Shown here: positions 53,825 through 62,824 of the stretch, in pieces
How the letters are laid out: each line of letters begins with the position of its first letter
How positions within the stretch are numbered: position 1 is the stretch's first letter
Assembly (NCBI GenBank): GCA_030682255.1
Contig: JAUXOK010000027.1
Location: 186,001 to 250,000, forward strand
DNA: 64,000 nt
DNA from: Bacteroidota bacterium
GTDB lineage: Bacteria; Bacteroidota; Bacteroidia; NS11-12g; UBA955
Direction of reading: 5' to 3'
Program-made: the position numbers and the translations under genes
Notes under the pieces: generated by a model
What the model saw: only the letters and a program-made list of their open reading frames with translations
Databases searched by the model: none
What the model was told of the DNA's origin: nothing

Positions 53825-54448
53825 ATGTTCAAAGAGATTAAAGAAAGATGTGATATTTTGATTCAAAACTTTCATGAAATCAGTTCTGAAAGAAAAGCAT
53901 TACTTGAAAAACTATCGCAATACATCTATCAAAAAAAGGCAAGCAACTCTCCTATTCAATTGAATTACATTTGCACCCACAATTCCCGAAGAAGCCATTT
54001 GGGTCAGGTTTGGGCAGCTGTAGCAGCCAATTATTATGGTATCGAAAATGTATCGACTTTTTCTGGAGGCACCCAAGCCACAGCTTTTAATCCCAATGCT
54101 ATTCAGGCTTTGATAACTGCTGGTTTTAAGATTGAAAAAAACAATGAAACTGAAAACCCAATTTATCATGTTTTTTATGATGAAAATAATTTTTCGATTT
54201 GTTTCTCTAAAACGTTTGATGATAAAGCAAATCCAAATCAAAACTTTGCGGCTGTGATGACTTGCTCCGATGCTGACGAAAATTGTCCATTTATTGTTGG
54301 ATGCGATATCAGAATTGGTTCCACCTACAACGACCCAAAAGCCTATGATAACTCCATCATCCAAAACGATAAATACACCGAAAGAAGCCATCAAATAGCG
54401 ATGGAATGTTTATACGTTTTCTCTAAAATCAATCAATATGTCAAATAA
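53825..54448 (+). CDS. arsC: Arsenate reductase-like low-molecular-weight phosphatase
   Basis: The ATG at 53825 gives a 207-residue protein; an earlier in-frame start would overlap the DUF6428 Cys-rich end. The phosphatase loop is CTHNSRRSH (C-x5-R), followed by GLQ-like [15 protein letters not shown] and [17 protein letters not shown]. The C-terminal [15 protein letters not shown] supplies further cysteines. These are the features of the LMW-PTP-like arsenate reductase branch of Bacteroidota, which reduces arsenate to arsenite before export. The 3' end overlaps acr3 by 11 bp. Confidence 0.9.
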   Translation: MFKEIKERCDILIQNFHEISSERKALLEKLSQYIYQKKASNSPIQLNYICTHNSRRSHLGQVWAAVAANYYGIENVSTFSGGTQATAFNPNAIQALITAGFKIEKNNETENPIYHVFYDENNFSICFSKTFDDKANPNQNFAAVMTCSDADENCPFIVGCDIRIGSTYNDPKAYDNSIIQNDKYTERSHQIAMECLYVFSKINQYVK

Positions 54449-55508
54449 TCACTGTTCACCGGCAGCTGAGAGAAAGAAACTCTCATTTTTAGACCGTTTT
54501 TTAACCCTTTGGATATTTTTAGCCATGGCTATTGGAGTTGCCATTGGATATTTTATACCTTCAAGTAGCGGTTTTATCAATTCATTTTCAAAAGGCACTA
54601 CCAATATTCCGCTTGCCATCGGTTTGATTTTGATGATGTATCCACCTCTAACAAAAGTGAAATACGAAACCATGGGACATGTTTTTAACAACACCAAAAT
54701 CTTAGGTGTTTCATTGTTTTTAAATTGGATTATCGGACCCATTCTGATGTTCTTTTTAGCCATTATCTTTTTGCAAGGTTATCCCGAATACATGGTTGGT
54801 GTTATTTTAATCGGATTAGCACGATGTATTGCTATGGTTGTGGTTTGGAACGATTTGGCCGATGGCAATCGCGAATATGCTGCTGGACTAATTGCATTGA
54901 ACAGTATTTTTCAAGTGTTGCTTTACAGCGTTTATGCTTATGTATTTATCACTGTTCTGCCACCCATTTTCGGATTTGAAGGCTTTGATATCGATATCAG
55001 CATTGCTCAGATAGCTGAGAGTGTAGGTATTTATTTAGGTATTCCATTTGCATTAGGAATTGTAAGCCGATATGCACTTATCAAATGGAAAGGCGAAACT
55101 TGGTTTCAAGAAAAATATCTTCATGTAATTTCCCCTATTACCTTGATTGCTTTATTATTTACAATTGTTCTTATGTTTAGTTTAAAAGGCGAACTGATTG
55201 TTCAAGTACCTTTTGATGTGTTGCGAATAGCTGTTCCATTGGTGATTTATTTTGCCATCATGTTTATCGTGAGTTTCATGGTAGGCAAATATTTTGGAGC
55301 TGATTATTCGAAATCCACTTCAATAGCTTTTACTGCTACAGGCAATAATTTTGAACTAGCCATTGCGGTTGCTATAGGCGTTTTCGGAATCAATAGCGGA
55401 CAAGCATTTGCCGGTGTTATTGGCCCATTAGTAGAAGTGCCAGCTTTGATTGCATTGGTCAATTTAGCCTTTTGGTTCAGGAAAAAATACTACGCAAAAG
55501 AAGTTTAA
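54438..55508 (+). CDS. Arsenite efflux pump, ACR3 type
   Basis: The 356-residue protein has ten predicted membrane helices and the ACR3 motifs [39 protein letters not shown], with the conserved cysteine that binds As(III), and [20 protein letters not shown]. It is an inner-membrane secondary transporter expelling arsenite by proton antiport. The N-terminal [10 protein letters not shown] is a short soluble start. It overlaps arsC by 11 bp and is followed after 17 bp by DUF2490. Confidence 0.95.
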   Translation: MSNNHCSPAAERKKLSFLDRFLTLWIFLAMAIGVAIGYFIPSSSGFINSFSKGTTNIPLAIGLILMMYPPLTKVKYETMGHVFNNTKILGVSLFLNWIIGPILMFFLAIIFLQGYPEYMVGVILIGLARCIAMVVVWNDLADGNREYAAGLIALNSIFQVLLYSVYAYVFITVLPPIFGFEGFDIDISIAQIAESVGIYLGIPFALGIVSRYALIKWKGETWFQEKYLHVISPITLIALLFTIVLMFSLKGELIVQVPFDVLRIAVPLVIYFAIMFIVSFMVGKYFGADYSKSTSIAFTATGNNFELAIAVAIGVFGINSGQAFAGVIGPLVEVPALIALVNLAFWFRKKYYAKEV

Positions 55509-55525
55509 CAAACAAGTTTACTTAG

Positions 55526-56278
55526 ATGAATATAAATTGGTTTATAAACAACTATTTAAAACACTTATTCGTATTAATAAATATTTGTTCATATTTCATC
55601 GCAAAATCACAATCAAAATCAATTGTAGGTATTTTTCCAACAATTGATCATTCTGGCAAACTTTCAAAAAGAATAGATTACAATTTTTATTATTTTAGTG
55701 CATTTCCACTATTGAATTTTAAAGAACCCAATTTAAAACAAGATGCGGAAATACTTTTATTTTATGCCGAACAAGGTTTAACCTATCACCTCAACAAAAA
55801 AATATCTTTTTCTGCTGCTTATGTTTTTCAAAAAGAAGCAATCAATATACTGATGATGACAAACGAGCATCGTTTGCATGTTCAGTCTACTTTTAAACAC
55901 GCTTTAAAACAACTGAATTTTAAACACCGTATTAGATTTGATAATCGTTTTGTTGTAAATTGGCAAACAGGCGAAAAACCCTTTACCCATCGTTTGCGCT
56001 ATTTGATTGGCATCGAAACACCAATAAAAAAGTCTATTGATAAACTATATTTTACGGCCTATCAAGAAGCTTTTTTCAACACTTTTAAGAGCGCCAATAA
56101 GGTTTATGCAGAAAACTGGGCTTATGCAGCCTTAGGTGTAAAACTTAATAAAAGCAACAAATTAGAAGCTGGACCGCTTTATATCACTTGGGACACAGGC
56201 AATAAGAATTGGTTTCATCAATACTATTTGCAACTCAGTTGGGTTTCGCAATTAGATTTTACTAGAGCTAAGCAATAG
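55526..56278 (+). CDS. DUF2490 outer-membrane-like protein in the ars operon
   Basis: The 250-residue protein has a signal peptide (about 1-29) and an alternating beta-strand pattern. It carries the DUF2490 signatures RHRFDNRFVVNW-like KHRIRFDNRF, TAYQEAFFNT, VYAENWAYAALGVKL and KLEAGPLYITW. DUF2490 proteins are predicted beta-barrels without a known function. It follows acr3 by 17 bp and so should be induced with arsenic resistance, possibly as an outer-membrane exit, which is inference. Confidence 0.8.
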   Translation: MNINWFINNYLKHLFVLINICSYFIAKSQSKSIVGIFPTIDHSGKLSKRIDYNFYYFSAFPLLNFKEPNLKQDAEILLFYAEQGLTYHLNKKISFSAAYVFQKEAINILMMTNEHRLHVQSTFKHALKQLNFKHRIRFDNRFVVNWQTGEKPFTHRLRYLIGIETPIKKSIDKLYFTAYQEAFFNTFKSANKVYAENWAYAALGVKLNKSNKLEAGPLYITWDTGNKNWFHQYYLQLSWVSQLDFTRAKQ

Positions 56279-56422
56279 TTCAAAATTAACGTTATTTGTC
56301 ATAACTCAATCAAGGTATACTTATACATAATTATCTGTTATTTTACTATATATCAAATAATTGCGAATTGAAAATTTAATAATATAAAAACCAATCGCTT
56401 AATTAAAGCGTATCTTTGATGG

Positions 56423-56950
56423 ATGAAGTTTATAATTTTTTCGTTGTTATCATTAACGATAACTAACCATGTCTTGTCTCAATCGCCAGACCTTTCTAAA
56501 GTAAGTAGCAAAAACACTTGGTTTAAAGTAGGTATCAATGGCGGTATTCCTTTGCAACCAACTAACAGTTCTTTTATATTAGGTTTAGACGCTAGTGTAC
56601 AATTTTTAGAAACCAAAGCCTCGGGTATTGGCATTAAATCTGGATTTTCCAATTATTTTACAGCTGATAAAAGCTTAAAAGACATCGGAGAAATTCCTCT
56701 TGCTATTATGTATCGGTTTTATCCAACCTCAACTGGTTTCTTTACCGGCCTTGATCTTGGTTATTCTTTCATCCTAAATTCACCAAACACCCAAGGTGGC
56801 TTTATGGCTAGACCACATGCAGGTTATCACGGTAAAAATTATAATATTTTTGCATATTATAACTTGGTTTTAATTCAAGAAACCAACCAAGACAACATCC
56901 AAAGCATTGGTATTTCTATCACTAGGAATATTAGATTGTCGGGAAAGTAA
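56423..56950 (+). CDS. Small exported beta-barrel-like protein
   Basis: The 175-residue protein has a signal peptide (about 1-19) and beta-strand pattern segments such as GINGGIPLQPTNSSFILGLDASVQFL and TGFFTGLDLGYSFILN. It ends IGISITRNIRLSGK. It is probably an outer-membrane barrel of about eight strands. It is separated from the ars operon by 145 bp and followed by a hairpin terminator. No family is recognised beyond outer-membrane protein. Confidence 0.6.
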   Translation: MKFIIFSLLSLTITNHVLSQSPDLSKVSSKNTWFKVGINGGIPLQPTNSSFILGLDASVQFLETKASGIGIKSGFSNYFTADKSLKDIGEIPLAIMYRFYPTSTGFFTGLDLGYSFILNSPNTQGGFMARPHAGYHGKNYNIFAYYNLVLIQETNQDNIQSIGISITRNIRLSGK

Positions 56951-57012
56951 ATCTTTAATTTCTGCCTTTGCTGATTTCATTTATTAATATGGCAAAGACT
57001 ATTACTTTTTAA

Positions 57013-57056
57013 TTAAGCACAATGCAACTCGACATATCAAGTTGCATTGTGTTTAA
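57013..57056. terminator. Hairpin terminator between convergent genes
   Basis: CACAATGCAACT and AGTTGCATTGTG form a perfect 12-bp stem, extendable by TTAA/TTAA flanks. The loop is 10 bases and a TTT run follows. It lies between the rightward barrel gene and the leftward Asn-rich gene. Confidence 0.8.
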
Positions 57057-57079
57057 TAACTAATCAAAGTGTTTTTTAA

Positions 57080-57478
57080 TTAACCCTTAGGGTTAACGGT
57101 GTTTTTTGAGTTGTTTTCAGAAAAGCTATGAGTGTTTTTTTCTATTCCTGCTTCTACTTTCTGATTTTCTCTTTTCTTGGTATCCTCTTCACTAGGGTAG
57201 CCATATTTTTCATCTTTTTTTTCTGTTTCATTGCTATGGTTAGTGATTTTGTCATTTTTTGTATCAACAGTACTGATTTGCTTTTCGTTAAATCCCTTTT
57301 CATCTGTTTTATACAAATCATTTGGATGAATTTCGTGATTCTTGTTTGTTGGATGTGTTTCGTTATTGTTCGTAGGACTTACTTCACTTTTGTTTGTTGA
57401 ACTACTTACGTTTTTGTTTTGTTGGTTTGACAAATTGCCCGTTTGAGGGTTTTGATTGTCGTTTTGATTTTTATTCAT
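57080..57478 (-). CDS. Low-complexity Asn/Lys/Glu-rich hydrophilic protein
   Basis: The ATG at 57478 gives 132 residues; an in-frame start at 57541 would add an unrelated hydrophobic stretch. The sequence is nearly free of hydrophobic residues and rich in Asn, Thr, Ser, Lys and Glu, for example KNQNDNQNPQTGN and THPTNKNHEIHPND. It has tandem TNKN/TNNN-like units and a GYPSEEDTKK motif. It is predicted to be disordered. A stress-type hydrophilin-like role is conceivable, but nothing in the sequence proves function. Whether it is really translated is moderately likely, given the intact frame. Confidence 0.6.
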   Translation of the reverse strand: MNKNQNDNQNPQTGNLSNQQNKNVSSSTNKSEVSPTNNNETHPTNKNHEIHPNDLYKTDEKGFNEKQISTVDTKNDKITNHSNETEKKDEKYGYPSEEDTKKRENQKVEAGIEKNTHSFSENNSKNTVNPKG

Positions 57479-57807
57479 GATTCTTTGTATTTTTTGTAAT
57501 AGAATTATTACACTGCAAATATTGAATGATAAGCATCGCAATTATTTACACAAAGAAAACTAAGTATTGCAAATTTTATTATTTGACAGAAAATCAAATA
57601 AAATTTACAGTAGAAATTAAAGTGATATGGGTTTTGGAGTTGGACTTACATTGAATTATTAAAGTCCAACGATTACAAGTTTATTACTATTTCACAAGAT
57701 TATTTAGCTTTTATTTAATATTTTAGTAACCATTCATTTCTTATTGTTTAGTTTGCTAAAAATATCTTTGCATAAATGAATTGTTTATTATTTAATGGCG
57801 TTATGTA
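57479..57807. other. Divergent spacer with promoter element for the Na/Pi-type transporter
   Basis: About 330 bp without a gene. TATCTTTG at 57763-57770 is an exact TAnnTTTG match, 38 bp before the rightward transporter start. No clear -33 box or operator was seen for either direction. Confidence 0.5.
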
Positions 57808-58749
57808 ATGACTGAAATAATTTTATCAATTATTGCAGGCTTAGTTCTGTTTTTATTTGCTGTAAGTAGTCTTTCCGAGTTACTTAAATCAGCTTTGGGT
57901 GAAGGTGCCACAAAATGGATTACTAAATTCACTTCAAATACTTTTAGTAGTATTATGGTTGGAATTATTGTAACTACCATTATGGATTCTTCATCTGCTG
58001 TTATCATCATCACTATTGTTTTAGTCAATTCTAAAGTGCTCAATTTTAGGCAAGCAATGGGAATAGTGCTCGGTTCAAATATAGGCACCACAGTTAGCAG
58101 CCAAATTATTGCCATGGATTTTGGTAAATATTCACCCATTTTTTTGTTCATAGGATTTATACTGTTTATTATTGCCAAATCGGAGAAAGTGAGTAATATT
58201 GGAAAAATTACGTTATACTTTGGAGTATTGTTTTTCGGGTTATTTACCATGGAAAATGCCGTTGAACCGCTAAAAGACGAAGCATTCTTTTCTGAATGGA
58301 TGAAAAAAACTGAAGAACCTTTTCTTGGAGCTTTAATTGGCGCATTTGTAACCTTGATTATTCAATCTTCTTCCGCCACTGTTGGAATGGCTATAATTCT
58401 TGGCAAAAAAGGGTTATTAAGTCTCGCAGGTGGAATCGCTGTTATGCTAGGTGCTGAATTAGGTACCGTTAGCGATACTTTATTAGCAACCATTAAAGGT
58501 AGTCGTCAGGCATTGAAAACAGCTTTATTTCATTTAACCTTTAGTTTTTTGACCATTGTAATCGGGCTTATTTTCTTTTACCCTTTTGTTACTTTGGTAG
58601 AAAAAATAAGTTTTGGGGCTACCATTGAAAGAACGATTGCTAATGCACACATGCTTTTTAATATCTTAGGGGTGCTTATTTTTGTTTGGACCATTCCCTT
58701 TTTTGAGAGATTATTCAATAAATTGTTGCCTGATAAATTATCGAAATAG
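57808..58749 (+). CDS. Na/Pi-cotransporter family protein, short form without PhoU domain
   Basis: The 313-residue protein contains two inverted Na_Pi_cotrans repeats. The signature triple-serine motifs are TTIMDSSSAVIII near residue 54 and TLIIQSSSATVGMAII near residue 190; the first has Asp where the usual motif has Gln. About eight membrane helices are predicted. Family members of the NptA type move phosphate with sodium, and many carry a C-terminal PhoU-like domain, which is missing here. It therefore may be a minimal transporter or have another anion as substrate. It is transcribed alone. Confidence 0.85.
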   Translation: MTEIILSIIAGLVLFLFAVSSLSELLKSALGEGATKWITKFTSNTFSSIMVGIIVTTIMDSSSAVIIITIVLVNSKVLNFRQAMGIVLGSNIGTTVSSQIIAMDFGKYSPIFLFIGFILFIIAKSEKVSNIGKITLYFGVLFFGLFTMENAVEPLKDEAFFSEWMKKTEEPFLGALIGAFVTLIIQSSSATVGMAIILGKKGLLSLAGGIAVMLGAELGTVSDTLLATIKGSRQALKTALFHLTFSFLTIVIGLIFFYPFVTLVEKISFGATIERTIANAHMLFNILGVLIFVWTIPFFERLFNKLLPDKLSK

Positions 58750-58956
58750 AAGGTTATATATAATAATATCGATTAATTGCGATAAATTATATGTTTCTTT
58801 ATTGGTGCTAAAATTATTTTTAGTTCGAGATGTTAACCTAAGATAAACAAAGGCTTAAATGGATTGTTGGTGATTTATTTTAAGCTTATCAATAATGGAT
58901 TAGTAATATAATTTAACTAATTAACAAATTATTGAATACCAATGCATATCATTTTT

Positions 58957-60837
58957 TTAGATATCCATTTTTAAACCCAGCGTCAGCCATCTTCCTTGTA
59001 GCGGAATAGAGGCTATTTGCGTATAGGTAACGTTTCCAATGTTGTTAACATCTAAGTAGATGTTTAATTTTTTTAATTGTGTGTTTATACGGGCATCTAG
59101 CAAGAGATATTCAGTACCGTTTTCTTGGATAACATAGCGTTGATTCAGAGATAAGTATAGGTTTTTGTGAAATTTTAGGATTAGCCCACTTACCAATTGG
59201 TGTCTGAGGTTGTTTAGTTCGTATTTAGATTCACCTATAAAATTTCTATCGAATGAGGCATCTAGGTATGTGTATGATGCGTTAAATACAATAGGAAATA
59301 ATTCTGTTTTGAGCAATTCGTTGGTTCTTAATGAAAAATTAAACCCATTGGTTTGTGTGCGGATGATATTTTCGGGTTTGAATCTTGAAAAAGCATCTGG
59401 TCTAACCCATGAGATAAGGTTATCTACTTGTCTATGAAAGACATATGCGGTTAAAAATAAAGATTTGTTGTGCATTTTCATTCCTAATTCTGATTGATAG
59501 GATTGTTCGGGGATTAAATTGGGATTGCCATCATTGGAGGGACCTCTGTAATACCAATCGGTGTAGGTAGGGTTTCTCATGGCTGTGCCTGTGTGGGAAT
59601 ATATTTTTAAACGCTGAGTTAGACGGTAGTCGATGTCTAAACTTGGGAATATATTGACGCCAAAATCTGAGTTGTAGTTCAAATAAAAACCTGGGGTAAT
59701 GTCTGATTTTGCACTTAGTGGGTATTTGTATTCAGCAAAAACGCCATGGTTGTTGCGATATCTAAGTCCGAGGTTGTTGCTATTGATGTTTTCGTATTTA
59801 CTCTCCGCTCCTAGCCCTATTGTGCCTTTTTTGAAATCGCGTGAGGCATGTAGCTCGAAGGTGGTTACATCTGTTTGATGTTTGTTTTTAAAGAAATTGG
59901 GGCGTTGACGGATGTAAATATATTCATCATAATTCATTCTAAGGCTAACTCTTGGATTGATATGCCATTTGTTGATTTGATGAGTGGATTGCAAAGCTGT
60001 GAATAAGGTGGCTACTGTTTCTTGTGCGTTGTTTTCTCTCGAAAATGTGTCTGGTCGAATTGGTGGCACATAAAATCCATTAACACCAAATTGATTGTAG
60101 TTGCCCCCTGCCATGAATTGGATACTGTTTTTGTCATTGATGGCATAATCCATGTTGTAGAATAATTGATGACGGTTGAAACTAGAGTTGTAACGATAGC
60201 CAGAACCTGACTCAAAAGCAGCAGCAATTAAATGGTTGACTTTACCGGATGTAAAAGCATGGCTTAATTGTATACCACTGTTGATGTATTTGTATTGATT
60301 GATAGTATCCGATTTAAAATTTGTACCAGAATAGGCATGGAATTTGGTGCCGTTTTGTCCTTTACTACCTATCTTAAAATTCACAGCGCCTGTTAAAGCT
60401 CCAGGTCCAAACATACGACTTTGAGCGCCTTTATAAATTTCTACATGTTGAATAGCTATCATGGGGAAAGGCAAATTCATGTTGTGATGTCCTGTTTGTA
60501 TATCGCTCATTTTAAAACCATTAAGCAGAATTAATGTTTGGTCGAATGTTCCTCCATCAATGCCAATATCAGCTTGTGTGCCTCCAGGTCCTCTTTGTTG
60601 TATTTCAACACCTGCCACAAATTGCAAAGCCTCTTGAGCGCTTCTAACTGGCATAAAATCAATTTGTTTACTTGTTAATATGTCCATGGATTTGTTAGTT
60701 TTAAAAGGAGAAGTGTTTATTAAACGATTTTCATTTATTTTGACATTGGGTAAAGAATAAATGGTATCTACTGAAATATTTTGAGAAAAAAGAAATCCGT
60801 TAAATAAAAAAGCGACACTTAGTAATTTGTATTTCAT
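58957..60837 (-). CDS. TonB-dependent receptor, BtuB-like
   Basis: The 626-residue receptor has a signal peptide (about 1-19) and a plug domain with SAQEALQFVAGVEIQQRGPGG, ILLNGFKMSDIQTGHHN and VEIYKGAQSRMFGPGALTGAVNF. A 22-strand barrel follows, ending WLTLGLKMDI. Size and plug motifs resemble the vitamin B12/colicin type, but ligand prediction from these is weak. No cobalamin riboswitch was recognisable in the 100 bp upstream, and no ABC transporter is adjacent. It is monocistronic. Confidence 0.88.
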   Translation of the reverse strand: MKYKLLSVAFLFNGFLFSQNISVDTIYSLPNVKINENRLINTSPFKTNKSMDILTSKQIDFMPVRSAQEALQFVAGVEIQQRGPGGTQADIGIDGGTFDQTLILLNGFKMSDIQTGHHNMNLPFPMIAIQHVEIYKGAQSRMFGPGALTGAVNFKIGSKGQNGTKFHAYSGTNFKSDTINQYKYINSGIQLSHAFTSGKVNHLIAAAFESGSGYRYNSSFNRHQLFYNMDYAINDKNSIQFMAGGNYNQFGVNGFYVPPIRPDTFSRENNAQETVATLFTALQSTHQINKWHINPRVSLRMNYDEYIYIRQRPNFFKNKHQTDVTTFELHASRDFKKGTIGLGAESKYENINSNNLGLRYRNNHGVFAEYKYPLSAKSDITPGFYLNYNSDFGVNIFPSLDIDYRLTQRLKIYSHTGTAMRNPTYTDWYYRGPSNDGNPNLIPEQSYQSELGMKMHNKSLFLTAYVFHRQVDNLISWVRPDAFSRFKPENIIRTQTNGFNFSLRTNELLKTELFPIVFNASYTYLDASFDRNFIGESKYELNNLRHQLVSGLILKFHKNLYLSLNQRYVIQENGTEYLLLDARINTQLKKLNIYLDVNNIGNVTYTQIASIPLQGRWLTLGLKMDI

Positions 60838-60941
60838 TATATTAAGGCTGCGAAATTATATTTTTAGTACGCATAAAAAAAAATTATTAAAAGAAATTTA
60901 AATCCTTAAAAATCAGTAATATTGTAAACAAAAATAAAGTT

Positions 60942-61970
60942 ATGGAATCTACTCCAAAAAAGCATCAAACGATTCAGCATGTTACTTTTTTAGTGTTTCT
61001 TATCTTTTTAGTTTATGTTATTCTTAAACATTTGGCATTTATGCATGGTGCTTTGTTAGGATCGTTAACATTATTCATACTATCGATAGGGTCACATAAA
61101 TATTTGACTATCAAGAAAAAATGGAAAAAGAGTTATGCAACTGTTTTTATATTAATTACCACATTCCTTCTGATTTTACTGCCTTTTTATTTTACCATCA
61201 CTTTTATTGTTCAACAGATACAACCTTTAATTGAAAATCCAGAGCCAATTATTAATGGTTTAAAAACCATTAATAACTATTTAGCTTCTAGGTTTGACGT
61301 TTCATTACTCTCTCCAGAAATCATGAGTAAAGTTGGTGGAATGCTTCAAAATTATTTGCCTCAAATACTGAGTTCTAGTTTAAACGTAATTTCAAATTTA
61401 TTGTTGATATATTTTATTTTGTGGTTTATGCTCAACAACATTAGACCTATAGAAAAATGGATAAAAAACAACAGTCCATTTAAACTTAAAAACACCTTAT
61501 TTATTTACAAAGAATTTGGTTTATCTGTTAAAAGTAATGCTATCGGTGTTTATATTTTAGCCATAGTTCAAGCCATAGTAGCAATTGTAGGTTATTATAT
61601 ATTTGGTGTACAAGAGGCCTTAGTGTGGGGCTTAATTACAGGTGTCGCCAGTGTAATTCCAATTGTAGGCACTATGGCGATTTGGATGCCTCTTTCAATC
61701 TATTCCATGGCAACTGGTGATATTGGAATAGGTGTAGGAATTTTCTTATATGGACTTTTGATAATTGGAAGCAGCGATAACGTATTTAGATTTATTTTGC
61801 AAAAAAAACTAGCAGAAACTCATCCTTTAATCACTATTATAGGTGTCTTGTTTGGTATTAGCTTTATGGGTTTTTGGGGACTTGTTTATGGTCCTGTTAT
61901 AATCATTTTACTTATAACGCTTTATAAAATATACTTAAAAGAATACGTAAAAACTGAAGATAAAATTTAG
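60942..61970 (+). CDS. AI-2E family transporter (PerM/YdiK-like)
   Basis: The 342-residue protein has seven or eight membrane helices and a soluble coil between helices 3 and 4 (about residues 95-150). The family motifs are VWGLITGVASVIPIVGTMAIWMP and the C-terminal HPLITIIGVLFGISFMGFWGLVYGP. The family includes TqsA-like exporters and sodium/proton antiporters, and most members have no proven substrate, so the AI-2 label should be taken as a family name only. It is followed after 63 bp by a lipoprotein gene. Confidence 0.9.
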   Translation: MESTPKKHQTIQHVTFLVFLIFLVYVILKHLAFMHGALLGSLTLFILSIGSHKYLTIKKKWKKSYATVFILITTFLLILLPFYFTITFIVQQIQPLIENPEPIINGLKTINNYLASRFDVSLLSPEIMSKVGGMLQNYLPQILSSSLNVISNLLLIYFILWFMLNNIRPIEKWIKNNSPFKLKNTLFIYKEFGLSVKSNAIGVYILAIVQAIVAIVGYYIFGVQEALVWGLITGVASVIPIVGTMAIWMPLSIYSMATGDIGIGVGIFLYGLLIIGSSDNVFRFILQKKLAETHPLITIIGVLFGISFMGFWGLVYGPVIIILLITLYKIYLKEYVKTEDKI

Positions 61971-62033
61971 TTCAATTATTGTGTTTTTGATAACAAGTTG
62001 TTTGATCTCGTTTAAAAAAAATATCAATAACTA

Positions 62034-62789
62034 ATGAACGTAAAACTCTACATTATTGTATTTTTCTTGTTATCAATAACAAGTTGTTTTAATGAAAAGA
62101 AGCAAGAAAAACCTATTGTTGAAGAACCTTTTTCTTTTCCTGTTTTAAAATGTGATAAAAGGTTAACTAATCTGTTAAATTTCTATGACTCTACTAATCC
62201 GCTTCATTTCATGGAATCAAATTTTCCATATTTCTACATTGGAAATCTTAAAGATACCATTCAGTTAGATTTTTTTCATATATTTGAAATAGCACCACCT
62301 CACCCACCAAACTTTTCTTATGAAAATAACTTTAAGGATGAGGATGGACTTTATCAAAATAATAATACTAAGCAAGATTATTTAATAGAATTTGATGAAC
62401 AGATTAAATATAAATTTTGGGATCAAAAGGATATTGTTCTTCATGTTGATACTTCAATTACTTTCTCTAATAATTTCCCTGTTTATATATCCAATAGCCA
62501 CAAAGACACCATTGTAATTAGCGAACAACTTGGCATTAGATTGATGATTGAAGCATTAGACAGTTCAAATAAATGGCGACCTATACAAGTTGATTATCGT
62601 TTCATTTGCGGCACTGGTTTAGGTCACATATTTCTGCCTCCAAATGAATGTGCCATCACCTTAGTGCCAATCTTTAAAGGGAATTACAAAACAAAATTCC
62701 GACTAAGGTATGGAAAGAACTTTTCTAATCCTTATGATGGATTTATGAATTATAAATTATTTGAAAAATCTGATTATAACTTTGATTAA
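62034..62789 (+). CDS. Lipoprotein of unknown function
   Basis: The 251-residue protein has a lipoprotein signal (NVKLYIIVFFLLSITSC, Cys18 lipidated). The mature part is polar and aromatic-rich with beta-like segments, for example IVLHVDTSITFSNNFPVYISN and a C-terminal GTGLGHIFLPPNECAIT. No family is recognised. It lies 35 bp before pheT. A 26-codon out-of-frame stretch directly upstream also encodes a lipobox-like sequence. Confidence 0.7.
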   Translation: MNVKLYIIVFFLLSITSCFNEKKQEKPIVEEPFSFPVLKCDKRLTNLLNFYDSTNPLHFMESNFPYFYIGNLKDTIQLDFFHIFEIAPPHPPNFSYENNFKDEDGLYQNNNTKQDYLIEFDEQIKYKFWDQKDIVLHVDTSITFSNNFPVYISNSHKDTIVISEQLGIRLMIEALDSSNKWRPIQVDYRFICGTGLGHIFLPPNECAITLVPIFKGNYKTKFRLRYGKNFSNPYDGFMNYKLFEKSDYNFD

Positions 62790-62824
62790 ATCTAAATACA
62801 ATATTATTTATCTTCGCCCATTGA

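Noticed and set aside
53912-54394. 160-codon frame antisense to arsC
   Set aside because: It lies wholly inside a well-supported gene on the other strand and its translation has no recognisable motifs.
57801-58250. 149-codon frame antisense to the Na/Pi-type transporter
   Set aside because: It is fully contained in a supported membrane protein gene; hydrophobicity mirrors the sense strand.
58838-60941. Cobalamin riboswitch before the BtuB-like receptor
   Set aside because: The 100 bp upstream of the receptor start are AT-rich and too short for a B12 riboswitch; no conserved box was seen.
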